Below, piece after piece: positions 25,352 to 34,130 of a stretch of DNA of 64,000 nucleotides. The position numbers and the translations under genes were made by a program. The notes under the pieces were generated by a model. That model saw only the letters and a list, made by a program, of their open reading frames with translations. It was not told the origin of the DNA and ran no database searches. Location of the stretch: the NCBI RefSeq assembly GCF_000702585.1, contig NZ_JNIQ01000001.1, positions 380,501 through 444,500 on the forward strand, given 5' to 3'. The DNA comes from Exiguobacterium aurantiacum DSM 6208. Lineage in GTDB: Bacteria; Bacillota; Bacilli; Exiguobacteriales; Exiguobacteriaceae. Each line of letters begins with the position of its first letter. Positions within the stretch are counted from its first letter, which is position 1.

Positions 25352-27205
25352 TTATTCTCTCAAACGGTATCGAAGCAATCTCATACCATTCAAGATGACT
25401 ACTAAGATACTTGCTTCGTGAACCAACATCCCGATTGACATATTCATCCATTCACCAAATAGTAGGCTGGCAAGTAAGACTAATACCACACCAACTGCTA
25501 TGGTAATGTTCTGTTTCATGTTTCTTGAAGTTGATTTTGTTAAGCCTAATGCGTGTGGTAAACGACTAAAGTCAGAATTCATTAAAACAACATCTGATGT
25601 TTCAATTGCAACATCTGTTCCACTTCCCATGGCAATTCCGATATCTGCTAAGGCTAGTGAAGGACTATCATTCACTCCGTCACCGACAAAGGCAATGATC
25701 CCGCCTTCTGCTTGCATTTTTTCGATATAAGCAGATTTTCCTTCCGGTAGCATATGACCATGTGCTTCTGTTAACCCAAGTTCTCGAGCAACTAAATCTA
25801 CGGTTCCTTGGTTGTCCCCAGAAAGAACGACAAGGTTTTTGACCCCTAGTTTTTTCAGTTTTTGAAGATCTTTTTTAACACCTGGGCGGATTTGATCCCG
25901 AATCCCCATCAGAACGTTTAATTCTCCGTCGACCGCAGTTAACACAAGAGAATTCCCATTTTTCTCAAAGCGTTCGACGTCTTTTTTAGCTTTTTCGCTT
26001 AATTTCACATTTTTCTTTTCCATTAAAGCTACGTTACCAACGGCTATACGATGAACACCTATTTTTGCTACAATTCCGCCACCTTTAACGACTTCGGTTT
26101 CTTCAACAGTAGAGAAAGTTATCTCGCCAATATCCTGTAGGACAGCTTTCGCTAGTGGGTGGTCCGATTCACGCTCCACACTTGCTAAATATCCTAGAAC
26201 CTCTTCAGTATTTTTTCCGTAAAATTCTTTTTCGGCAACTTCAGGGTTTCCTACTGTCAATGTTCCTGTTTTATCAAAAACGATAGTGTCTACTCTGCTA
26301 AAGTCATTGATAACTTCACTACCTTTTAAGAGGACACCATTACGTGCACCGTTTCCGATACCGGCAACGTTGGATACAGGAACCCCGATAACTAATGCAC
26401 CTGGACATCCTAAAACAAGAATCGTGATAGCTAGTTCAATATCTTTTGAGAAAAACCAAACAATAAAACCAAGGACTAACACAGCTGGTGTATAGTATTT
26501 TGAGAATCGGTCAATGAAACGTTCTGCTTCTGATTTGGAATCCTGTGCCTCTTCCACTAATTCGATAATTCTACCAAATGTTGTATCTTCTCCAACACGA
26601 TCAGCTCGAATTTGGATCGTTCCATTTTCTAAGATAGATCCTGCAAATACTTCAGAATCAACCTTTTTACTTACAGGTAGAGATTCTCCAGTAATACTTG
26701 CTTCATTAATGTGACCTTCACCAGTTAACACTGTTCCATCTACCGGAACTTTTGCACCCGTTTTAACTAATAAAATATCACCTTCGTCTACATCATCGAC
26801 ATCTACTTCTTCAAATTCTCCGTTTTCCATTTGCTTTAAAGCACTTTCTGGTGCCAGCTCTGTTAATTCTTTAATGGCAGAACGTGTTTTGTTCAAGGTA
26901 CGCTGCTCCAAGTAAGAACCAAATAAGAATAAGAAAGTAACGATGGCTGATTCCTCATAATTTTGAATCAATACTGCTCCAATAACTGCAATGGTAACTA
27001 AAACATCAATACTGACAACTTTTACTTTTAATGCCTGATAGGCTTGGATTGCAATCGGCGCCACACCAAGAATGGATGCAATGATGAGCAACCAATTGAA
27101 AATGGCCATGTTGTCTAAGGAAAATCGTCCGAAGAATGCAAGTGCAATCAAAATTGCACTGATCAGTGTAATGGAATTCTTTTTACTTAATATATATCTT
27201 TGCAT
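25352..27205 (-). CDS. heavy-metal P1B-type ATPase with CPG membrane motif
   Basis: 617 aa from ATG 27205, six nt after GGAGGG. About eight membrane helices, TGES actuator motif, DKTGTLT phosphorylation site, SDHPLA nucleotide-domain motif and GDGVNDSPSLA are all present. The transmembrane metal motif reads CPGALV instead of the usual CPC or SPC, and the last helix region has HEASILVVILNGMRLL. There is no N-terminal HMA domain. It exports a metal ion, or possibly another transition-metal species; the substrate cannot be fixed from the sequence. Confidence 0.9.
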   Translation of the reverse strand: MQRYILSKKNSITLISAILIALAFFGRFSLDNMAIFNWLLIIASILGVAPIAIQAYQALKVKVVSIDVLVTIAVIGAVLIQNYEESAIVTFLFLFGSYLEQRTLNKTRSAIKELTELAPESALKQMENGEFEEVDVDDVDEGDILLVKTGAKVPVDGTVLTGEGHINEASITGESLPVSKKVDSEVFAGSILENGTIQIRADRVGEDTTFGRIIELVEEAQDSKSEAERFIDRFSKYYTPAVLVLGFIVWFFSKDIELAITILVLGCPGALVIGVPVSNVAGIGNGARNGVLLKGSEVINDFSRVDTIVFDKTGTLTVGNPEVAEKEFYGKNTEEVLGYLASVERESDHPLAKAVLQDIGEITFSTVEETEVVKGGGIVAKIGVHRIAVGNVALMEKKNVKLSEKAKKDVERFEKNGNSLVLTAVDGELNVLMGIRDQIRPGVKKDLQKLKKLGVKNLVVLSGDNQGTVDLVARELGLTEAHGHMLPEGKSAYIEKMQAEGGIIAFVGDGVNDSPSLALADIGIAMGSGTDVAIETSDVVLMNSDFSRLPHALGLTKSTSRNMKQNITIAVGVVLVLLASLLFGEWMNMSIGMLVHEASILVVILNGMRLLRYRLRE

Positions 27206-27261
27206 GTTGATTCCCTCCAATTTCAATTTCATTTTCATTTGTATTCCTTGTTGATGACTCT

Positions 27262-27303
27262 AGTATAGGATGTTTCTATGAAATGAAAATTGATTCGAAT
27301 CAA
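27262..27303 (-). promoter_or_regulatory. FNR-type promoter of the P1B ATPase
   Basis: Perfect TTGAT-TCGA-ATCAA palindrome (27290-27303) and -10 TATACT (27267-27262). Inferred +1 is 27255, placing the box centre at -41.5. Confidence 0.82.
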
Positions 27304-27866
27304 GTTCTATTGTAAAAGTGAAAAATTATAAAAGAACAGCAAAACAAAACCAACTGTTTTACGGAATAACTCTTATATATTATCGAACATCGACATACAA
27401 TCACAAAAATTCATTATATTGTACATTCTTTATTCAGCAGGCTTTAGAAAAGTAGTTAGTTTAAGTGTACTCTTTCACATTATCCATTGGCGTTACTCAG
27501 AATTTGCTCCAATTACTAAACAAAAGCTAATGAAGATTATGGAACACATGATCCAGTTACCGGTTTTTTTTGGAATATCCGCCATAGGCTCAAATAGTTT
27601 GTTTAACAAACAGCTATCATCCTAATCACCTAAACAGGTAGTTTTGTTTAACATTTTGTCGCGAATGTTTGAATAACTCAACTATTTAACGAAACCCTCC
27701 AAGCTATAATAAAAAAATGGTGCTCATCCAAACACTAACAGAAAGTGTAAAAAGGGCCGTTTTGTATTTCATCATTAATTTTCGTTTATTATCTTTAAAC
27801 ACCAAACAAACACCAACTCTAAATCAAAAGCGCGTAAGATAGCGTGTTTTCGGGCTTTGTTCCGTA
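27304..27866. other. AT-rich stretch without a convincing gene
   Basis: A minus-strand frame of 30 codons (27585-27493: MADIPKKTGNW then a hydrophobic helix) looks peptide-like but has no good ribosome site. Bases 27787-27822 resemble 22033-22073. Confidence 0.35.
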
Positions 27867-28127
27867 TCAGTGTGAATGTTTCAAAGTATGTTCCGCCTCG
27901 GCGACTGAATAACTCGGCAACCCAAAGTAAATCGCTCCAGCAATCAATAATGAAAAGATGACTCCCATTCTTATCCGATATCGGTTTTCTAAACTCTTTA
28001 GGCCAATCAACGCCACGATAATCATACTGGTCGCCGTTCCAAACGCCGCCGAGTTTCCATACCAAGCCTCATTGACGAACATCATTCCTCCAATGGCCAA
28101 TATCCCGAACATCCACCACCACTTCAT
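27867..28127 (-). CDS. small membrane protein, three TM segments
   Basis: 86 aa from ATG 28127, six nt after GAGGTG. Hydrophobic segments near residues 4-20, 30-45 and 54-70; the C-terminal tail is polar and His-rich (HTLKHSH). No family is recognised. It lies at the end of the AT-rich island and is divergent from the aldo/keto reductase gene. Confidence 0.6.
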   Translation of the reverse strand: MKWWWMFGILAIGGMMFVNEAWYGNSAAFGTATSMIIVALIGLKSLENRYRIRMGVIFSLLIAGAIYFGLPSYSVAEAEHTLKHSH

Positions 28128-28269
28128 CCCCATCACCTCATGCCAATTATCCCAAAAACAGGAAAATAGGCAACTCCATTTTAATTAACTCCGACCGATT
28201 CAAACGTTTGATTCCCCGGGAAAGTGGAATATCGGACAAGAGAACGGATTTTGAATGAGGAGGCATTTC

Positions 28270-29106
28270 ATGAACATCCCAACCATCAAACTACATGACG
28301 GCTACGAGATTCCGGCAATCGGGCTCGGCACCGTTTATTTACGAGGTGAACCGGGCGTCGACGCCATCACGAGCGCTATCCGCAACGGCTATCGTCTCAT
28401 CGATTCGGCAATTCGCTATGACAATGAAGGAACGGTCGGCGAAGCCGTCCGGCAATCCGGCATCCCGCGCGAGCAACTGTTCTTGACGTCGAAGCTTCGC
28501 GCCCAATACTTCGACTACGACGATGCGCTCGAGATGATTCGTGAGTCGCTCTACCGGGCGAACCTCGACTATTGGGACTTGTTCCTGTTGCATTGGCCGA
28601 ACCCGAAACAAGACAAATACGTGGAGGCGTGGCGCGCACTCATCCAAGCGAAAGAGAACGGGTGGATCCGCTCCATCGGCGTCTCGAACTTTATGTCTGA
28701 GCACCTCGACCGTTTGATTGAGGAGACGGGTGAGACACCGGTCATCAACCAAATCGAGCTCCACCCATACTTCTCCCAAGTGGAACAGCGTCAAGCTGAC
28801 AAAGAGCGCGGCATCATCACTGAGGCATGGAGTCCGTTGAGCCGAGCCCGGACTGTCACGCATGACGAGACGATCGCGGAACTAGCAAGACAAAAAGGCA
28901 AGACCGTGTCCCAAGTCATTCTGCGTTGGCACGTCCAACTCGGTGTCATCCCGCTCCCGCGTTCGTCGAGCGAGTTGCACCAAAAAGAGAACCTCGACGT
29001 CTTCAACTTCGAATTGACCGAGGACGAGATGGAGACGCTCAACGCCCTGACGAAGCAAGACGGCCGCATCGATAATCAAGACCCGAGAGAATACGAGGAA
29101 TACTAA
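28270..29106 (+). CDS. aldo/keto reductase
   Basis: 278 aa from ATG 28270 with AGGAGG seven nt before. AKR catalytic tetrad: Asp and Tyr in LIDSAIRYDNEGTVGEA, Lys in LTSKLR, His in LLHWP. PLPRSS near residue 230 is the NADPH phosphate-binding segment. It reduces small aldehydes or ketones with NADPH in the cytosol, and the substrate is unknown. Monocistronic with a strong terminator. Confidence 0.92.
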   Translation: MNIPTIKLHDGYEIPAIGLGTVYLRGEPGVDAITSAIRNGYRLIDSAIRYDNEGTVGEAVRQSGIPREQLFLTSKLRAQYFDYDDALEMIRESLYRANLDYWDLFLLHWPNPKQDKYVEAWRALIQAKENGWIRSIGVSNFMSEHLDRLIEETGETPVINQIELHPYFSQVEQRQADKERGIITEAWSPLSRARTVTHDETIAELARQKGKTVSQVILRWHVQLGVIPLPRSSSELHQKENLDVFNFELTEDEMETLNALTKQDGRIDNQDPREYEEY

Positions 29107-29137
29107 AAAAGATTGAGCCGTCTGGGCTCAATCTTTT
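29107..29137. terminator. bidirectional terminator, AKR and metQ
   Basis: AAAGATTGAGCC and GGCTCAATCTTT arms between convergent genes. Confidence 0.88.
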
Positions 29138-29141
29138 CTCG

Positions 29142-29960
29142 TTAAAACGCCGGAATCGCCGTTTCTTCGTAATTTTCTTCCAAGAACGCACGGACTTCGT
29201 CACTTGTGAGTGCTTCGCCGAGTTTCTGGATGGCTTCTTCGTCTTTGTTGTCTTCACGGGCCACGAGTGTGATGGCGAAGTCGTTCTCGACACCTTCCGT
29301 CAAGAGGGCATCGCTCTTCGGCGTCAAGCCGAGTGGCGCCGCATAGGCCGGCGTCATGAGGACTGCATCGACGTCATCGTACGCACGCGCGAGCATGAGC
29401 AAATCGACTTCCTCGAACTTGAGGTTCTTCGGGTTTTCTGTGATATCGGCTTGCGTGTAATACGACCCGTTCTTCTCACCGAGCTTAATCACATCGTGTT
29501 GCGCGAGCAATGAGAGCGAGCGGTCGATGTTCGACACGTCGTTCGCGATGGCGATTGTCGCGCCTTCCGGGATGTCGTTCATGTTGTCATACTCTTTCGA
29601 ATAGACACCGTAGTTGGCGAAGTAAATCGGTTCAATCGGGACGAGGTTCGCGTCATTGCTGCGGTTGAACTCTTCCATGTACGGGACGTGCTGGAAGAAG
29701 TTCGCGTCGACTTCTTTCGCCGCGAGTGCCGTGTTCGGTTGGACGTTGTCACCGAGGACGACGATTTCGAGCTCGATGTTGTCTTCAGCGAGTTGTTCTT
29801 TCGCGATTTCAAGCATATCCGTCATCGGTGGGATGAGCGATGCGACTTTGAGCGTCTGCGGCTCGTTTGACGGGGCTTCCGTCGTGTTTGTTTCGGTATC
29901 GTTCCCACACGCCGCGAGAACGAGCGTGAGCGAAGCGAAGAGTGCCATTAATTTTTTCAT
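29142..29960 (-). CDS. metQ: MetQ/NlpA-family substrate-binding lipoprotein
   Basis: 272 aa. A lipoprotein signal peptide ends at LVLAAC, giving the acylated Cys18, followed by a Thr/Glu/Asn linker. NlpA-type body: VASLIPPMTDMLEIAKEQL, VDANFFQHVPYMEEFN, IAIANDVSNIDRSL. It binds methionine or a related amino acid outside the membrane for the MetI/MetN transporter encoded upstream. Last gene of a metN-metI-metQ operon. Confidence 0.88.
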   Translation of the reverse strand: MKKLMALFASLTLVLAACGNDTETNTTEAPSNEPQTLKVASLIPPMTDMLEIAKEQLAEDNIELEIVVLGDNVQPNTALAAKEVDANFFQHVPYMEEFNRSNDANLVPIEPIYFANYGVYSKEYDNMNDIPEGATIAIANDVSNIDRSLSLLAQHDVIKLGEKNGSYYTQADITENPKNLKFEEVDLLMLARAYDDVDAVLMTPAYAAPLGLTPKSDALLTEGVENDFAITLVAREDNKDEEAIQKLGEALTSDEVRAFLEENYEETAIPAF

Positions 29961-29986
29961 AGATTTTTCCTTCTTTCTGTTTGTGA

Positions 29987-30649
29987 TTAGCGTTTGTCGA
30001 TGAGACGGGCCACGGTCGTACCGGTGAACTGAATCATCTGGACGAAGATGAGCATGATGAGAATCATGTACATCATCAGTTCCGTCTTGAACTGTTGATA
30101 TCCATAGCGGATGGCGAAGTCGCCGATGCCGCCACCCCCAACCACCCCCATGATGGTCGAGTACGAGATGAAGCTGATGATCGACGTCGTCAGTCCGAGG
30201 ACAAGACCGGAACGGGCCTCGACGTACAAGAACTTGAAGATGACATCTTTGATGGATGCACCCATCGACACTGCCGCCTCGACGACACCGCGTGGCACGT
30301 CAAGGAGTGATTGCTCGACGAGGCGCGAGTAGTGGGCGATGGCGATGATGGCGAGCGGCACAGTTGCCGCTGCCGTCCCGATGGCCGTTCCGATGATGAG
30401 CCGCGTGAATGGAATCAAAAACACGACGAGTAACAGGAACGGGAACGACCGGACGATGTTGACGACCAAGTTGAGCACGGAGAAGACGGCCCGGTTCTCT
30501 AAGAGCTGACCTTTTCGGGACAAGTAGAGCCACGTCCCGAGCGGCAGGCCAACGAGGACGGCGGCGAGAATCGAGACGCCGACCATGATGAACGTTTCGC
30601 CGATCGAACGCCAAATCTCGGTCTGATATTGCACGAGCACCTCAGGCAT
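29987..30649 (-). CDS. metI: methionine-type ABC transporter permease
   Basis: 220 aa from ATG 30649 (GTG 30658 is an alternative); the start overlaps the metN stop region. Five membrane helices and the EAA loop (VVEAAVSMGASIKDVIFKFLYVEAR) of MetI-type permeases are seen. Translational coupling with metN is likely. Confidence 0.9.
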   Translation of the reverse strand: MPEVLVQYQTEIWRSIGETFIMVGVSILAAVLVGLPLGTWLYLSRKGQLLENRAVFSVLNLVVNIVRSFPFLLLVVFLIPFTRLIIGTAIGTAAATVPLAIIAIAHYSRLVEQSLLDVPRGVVEAAVSMGASIKDVIFKFLYVEARSGLVLGLTTSIISFISYSTIMGVVGGGGIGDFAIRYGYQQFKTELMMYMILIMLIFVQMIQFTGTTVARLIDKR

Positions 30650-31388
30650 CCATCTCACCCGCCTTCTTCAGCTGGTCGACGAACCAGGCCGGATTGTTGT
30701 CGATGGCCGACACACCGCTTGGGACGAGGTCGATCGTCTCGTAGACGGCCCCGTCCGCCATGACGGTCACGCGATCACACACTTGTTTGATGACGTCCAT
30801 CTCGTGCGTGACGATGACGATGGTGACACCGAGCCGTTCATTGATCGACTTCAACACCTCGAGCACTTCGGCCGTCGTGTTCGGGTCGAGCGAGGAGGTC
30901 GGTTCGTCGCACAGCAAGACGTGCGGCTCATTCGCGAGCGCCCGCGCGATGGCGACACGTTGCTTCTGCCCTCCGCTTAACTGGGCCGGATACTTGTCCT
31001 TGAACGTCTCGAGCCCGACGAAGCGGAGACATTCGAGCACCCGTGCCTCGTGCGTCGCTTTCGGACGACCGGCTAGTTTGAGCGGTGCGACGACGTTGTC
31101 ATAGACGGTCTTGTTGGCGACGAGATTGAACTGTTGAAAGATCATCCCGATAACGTGGCGCTTCTCGCGAAGCTTCCTCGTCGAAAGCGATGTCATCATG
31201 GACCCGTCAATCTCGACCGTGCCGGTGTCCGGCGTCTCGAGCAAGTTCATGAGCCGAAGCACCGTCGACTTGCCGGCACCGCTTGCCCCGATGATGCCGT
31301 ATATCTCACCACGGTTGACGTGGAGCGAGACGTCTTTTACGGCTATTTCGCGTCCAAACTGTTTGCGTACATTCGTTAACGTGATCAT
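30642..31388 (-). CDS. metN: methionine-type ABC transporter ATPase, short form
   Basis: 248 aa. Walker A GASGAGKST, Q-loop FQQFNLV, signature LSGGQKQRVAIARAL and Walker B VLLCDEPTSSLD are all intact. Typical MetN is about 340 aa with a C-terminal NIL domain that senses methionine; this one ends right after the ATPase fold, so that feedback is probably absent. Methionine is the family default; another substrate is possible. Confidence 0.88.
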   Translation of the reverse strand: MITLTNVRKQFGREIAVKDVSLHVNRGEIYGIIGASGAGKSTVLRLMNLLETPDTGTVEIDGSMMTSLSTRKLREKRHVIGMIFQQFNLVANKTVYDNVVAPLKLAGRPKATHEARVLECLRFVGLETFKDKYPAQLSGGQKQRVAIARALANEPHVLLCDEPTSSLDPNTTAEVLEVLKSINERLGVTIVIVTHEMDVIKQVCDRVTVMADGAVYETIDLVPSGVSAIDNNPAWFVDQLKKAGEMDA

Positions 31389-31433
31389 CGACTGTCCCTT
31401 TCTATATTACAAACTTGGTGATACTCGTACCCC

Positions 31434-31462
31434 ATTTTAGCGAAGTAAAGGACAGTTGTCAG
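31434..31462 (-). promoter_or_regulatory. metNIQ promoter
   Basis: Minus strand CTGACA (31462-31457), a 17-bp spacer and TAAAAT (31439-31434), about 45 nt before the metN start. No S-box or other SAM riboswitch fits in the leader. Confidence 0.55.
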
Positions 31463-31575
31463 TTGATGCGTCTTGTCTTGAGTCTCGTTATATAGAGAAA
31501 GAAGAACGTTTCACTTCCCAACCGCCCCTTCGCCCTTTATAATGAGAACAGATAATACCACAGGGGGTATATTGA

Positions 31576-33360
31576 ATGACTACTGAAATTCTATTAACCT
31601 TCGCCGTCCTGGCGTTGGCGATTTTTCTCTTTGTTTCCGATAAATTGCGGACCGACCTCGTCGCCGTATTGATCATGGTCATCTTGCCATGGACCGGCGT
31701 CATCACGGCGAATGAGGCGTTTTCCGGATTCGCCTCGAACGCCGTCATCTCGGTGATTGGGGTCATGTTGATCGGATACGGGGTCGAGCGTTCCGGCATC
31801 ATGACCGTCGTCGCGGGCTTCATCACGAAACGGGTCGGCGTCAAAGAAAAGAACGTCATGGCGACGACATCGACGACGGTCGGCCTCATCTCGGCGTTCA
31901 TGCAAAACATCGGCGCGGCCGCCTTGTTCTTGCCGGCGCTGAAACGAATCAGCAAAAACGCGAATATCCCGGCCTCGAAACTGATTATGCCGATGGGCTT
32001 TGCCGCCATCCTCGGGGGAACGTTGACGATGGTCGCCTCGGGTCCGCTCATCATCTTGAACGACTTGTTGACCGAGTCCGGATTTGACGCCTTGAACTTG
32101 TTCGCCGTCACGCCGATCGGACTCGCCTTGCTCGCGACCGGCATCCTTTACTTTTACTTCGCCGGAGGACTCGTCTTGCCAAAGGCGTCCGGTGAGACAC
32201 AAGTGACGAGCGCATCGTTCATGCAAGAGACACACAACTTGACGACCGACATCCATGAGCTCGACGTCAACGCCCGCCTCGCCGGACAGACGATCGAACA
32301 ACTCAATATTTGGTCGACTTACGGCATCAATATTTTGGCGCTCCGGGAAGATGCGAGCCACGTCTATGGTCCATGGCGGAAGACTCACCTCGCCGACGGA
32401 CAGACGCTCGCTGTTCTCGGGACAATCGATGCGGTCAACCGCTTCGCCGCCGACTATGAATTGACAGTCAAGCCTGAGCTCGAACACTTTGCCTCGCTTG
32501 AGAACGAAGATGAGAGCGGCTTTGCCGAGATCATCATCCCACCGACGTCTCCGTTCATCGGCAAGACGCTCCGCGACATCGGCTTCCGGAAAAACTTCCG
32601 CCTCGAACCGCTCGCGGTAATCGGGAACGACGGAACGAAGACGACACTTGAGGACGTCCCGTTTGAAGCCGGGATGCAGCTCGTCGTCTATGGCAGCTGG
32701 AAAGACTTGATCAACCTTCGTAACGGCCGCGAAGTCGCGGTGCTCAGTGACGTGAAAGCGCCCGAACTCGCACCGCAACAAAACAAGAAAAAACCTGCGC
32801 TGTTCGCGATCGTCGTCTCTCTCGGGCTCGTCTTCATGGGCTTCCCGCTGTCGTTAAGTTTCTTCACAGGCGCACTTCTCATGATCTTGCTCGGTGTCAT
32901 CCCGAAAGAAGAGATTTATCCGGCGATCGATTGGAAGACCGTCTTCTTGCTCGCCGGGCTCATCCCGCTCGGTACAGCGTTCGAAAAGAGTGGAGCGGCC
33001 GCCTATACGGCGAACGCTATCGTCAACCTTGTCGGAGGATGGAGCACACTCGCCATCTTGTTCATCATCGGGCTCATCACGATGTTCTTCTCGCTCTTCA
33101 TGTCGAACGTCGCCGCGACCGTCCTACTCGTTCCGCTCGTCCTCATGATGGCGGATACGTTCAGTATAGACCCGATCGGACTCGCCCTTCTCGTCGCCGT
33201 CTCGGCCTCGAACTCGTTCATCTTGCCGACGCACCAAGTGAACGCCTTCATCATGGGACCGGGTGGCTATCGGAACGCCGACTACATGAAAGCCGGCGGC
33301 ATCATGAGTCTTCTGTTCCTTATTGTCTCGGTGTTGATGGTGTACGTTCTGTTCATGTAA
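31576..33360 (+). CDS. SLC13-family transporter with two TrkA-C domains
   Basis: 594 aa, ATG 31576 after CAGGGGGTAT. Two blocks of membrane helices (about 1-190 and 400-594) flank two RCK_C/TrkA-C domains (about 215-290 and 305-385; NARLAGQTIEQL and PTSPFIGKTLRDIGF). This is the layout of the DASS/SLC13 and CitMHS-like carriers with cytosolic TrkA-C insertions. The substrate is likely an anion such as sulfate or a dicarboxylate, not resolvable here. Confidence 0.87.
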   Translation: MTTEILLTFAVLALAIFLFVSDKLRTDLVAVLIMVILPWTGVITANEAFSGFASNAVISVIGVMLIGYGVERSGIMTVVAGFITKRVGVKEKNVMATTSTTVGLISAFMQNIGAAALFLPALKRISKNANIPASKLIMPMGFAAILGGTLTMVASGPLIILNDLLTESGFDALNLFAVTPIGLALLATGILYFYFAGGLVLPKASGETQVTSASFMQETHNLTTDIHELDVNARLAGQTIEQLNIWSTYGINILALREDASHVYGPWRKTHLADGQTLAVLGTIDAVNRFAADYELTVKPELEHFASLENEDESGFAEIIIPPTSPFIGKTLRDIGFRKNFRLEPLAVIGNDGTKTTLEDVPFEAGMQLVVYGSWKDLINLRNGREVAVLSDVKAPELAPQQNKKKPALFAIVVSLGLVFMGFPLSLSFFTGALLMILLGVIPKEEIYPAIDWKTVFLLAGLIPLGTAFEKSGAAAYTANAIVNLVGGWSTLAILFIIGLITMFFSLFMSNVAATVLLVPLVLMMADTFSIDPIGLALLVAVSASNSFILPTHQVNAFIMGPGGYRNADYMKAGGIMSLLFLIVSVLMVYVLFM

Positions 33361-33363
33361 CGC

Positions 33364-33397
33364 AAAAAGGAAGGATCCGCGGATTCTTCCTTTTTTG
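33364..33397. terminator. bidirectional terminator
   Basis: AAAAAGGAAG and CTTCCTTTTT arms around an ATCCGCGGAT core, between the SLC13 gene and the convergent UDG-like gene. Confidence 0.88.
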
Positions 33398-33403
33398 ATG
33401 CGC

Positions 33404-34034
33404 TCACATCGGATGAAGCTTGAAGTGTTTCACGATATGGGCCCGCATCGCCTCTCGGTTCTCGGCGAAGATGCGATGGCGATGCCCGTTTCCGCCAGAC
33501 GGATGAGGAAAGCCGCTCACGACACGTTCACTCGCGACAATCCCGCGATCGACGAGCGTCTCGATGGCACGGCGCACGTTGATGCCCATCGGCAAGATGA
33601 GCGCTTCTTCGAGTAAAGCCATCTCATCGGCGAACATCCCGTCAATATAGGGTTGGAACAAGTCGGTCCTCAACAAATCCGGACTCGCGCCGTTGTAATT
33701 CTTCCCTTTGTAGAACACCGGATATGGCAAGACGGCGGTGTTTTGGACGAGATGGTTCGCTGACCCGAACAAGTCGAGTGTCGTCTCAATACCGAGATGA
33801 CGGTGCAAGTCCAAATCGTCGAGCATCGTCACCAAGTTTTTTCGAATCGGACCCGAGAAGCTGCCCCGCTGTTTGACGGCCCGGAGCGCCTCCTCGTCCG
33901 AGGCATCGGCCAAGTCGCGAATCGCCTCGAACGATTGGCGCATCTGGTATAGACCTGGTGTGATGCCGGCGATGACGACTTTCGCCTCCGGATTGACGTA
34001 CTCGAACGGTGCGTAAAAAATGCTGAGCGGCTTG
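33404..34034 (-). pseudogene. UDG-superfamily-like gene, 3' part, split by IS1182
   Basis: Carries all but the first 40 codons. VVIAGITPGLYQ (like the GxNPG loop of uracil-DNA glycosylases) and GFPHPSGGNGHR (like the HPS loop) flank a helical middle, suggesting a UDG-fold protein; activity is not proven. The frame joins the fragment at 35865-35985 without a break once the IS and one copy of the 8-bp duplication are removed, giving about 250 aa. The apparent GTG start at 34042 lies inside the IS and is not original. Confidence 0.8.
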
Positions 34035-34130
34035 GAGGGCACTGAAAAACCTCCGCTCTATCCGAGCGTGAAAAGAAAAAAGGGTGATTGGACCGACTCA
34101 AGTCGGGACAATCGCCCTTTTTCCGTGCCC

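Noticed and set aside
31389-31575. SAM or T-box riboswitch before metNIQ
   Set aside because: The leader between the predicted -10 and the metN start is under 50 nt, too short for either, and no motif was seen.
31594-32781. 395-codon minus-strand frame inside the SLC13 gene
   Set aside because: Asp/Arg-rich with no domain, antisense to conserved membrane helices.
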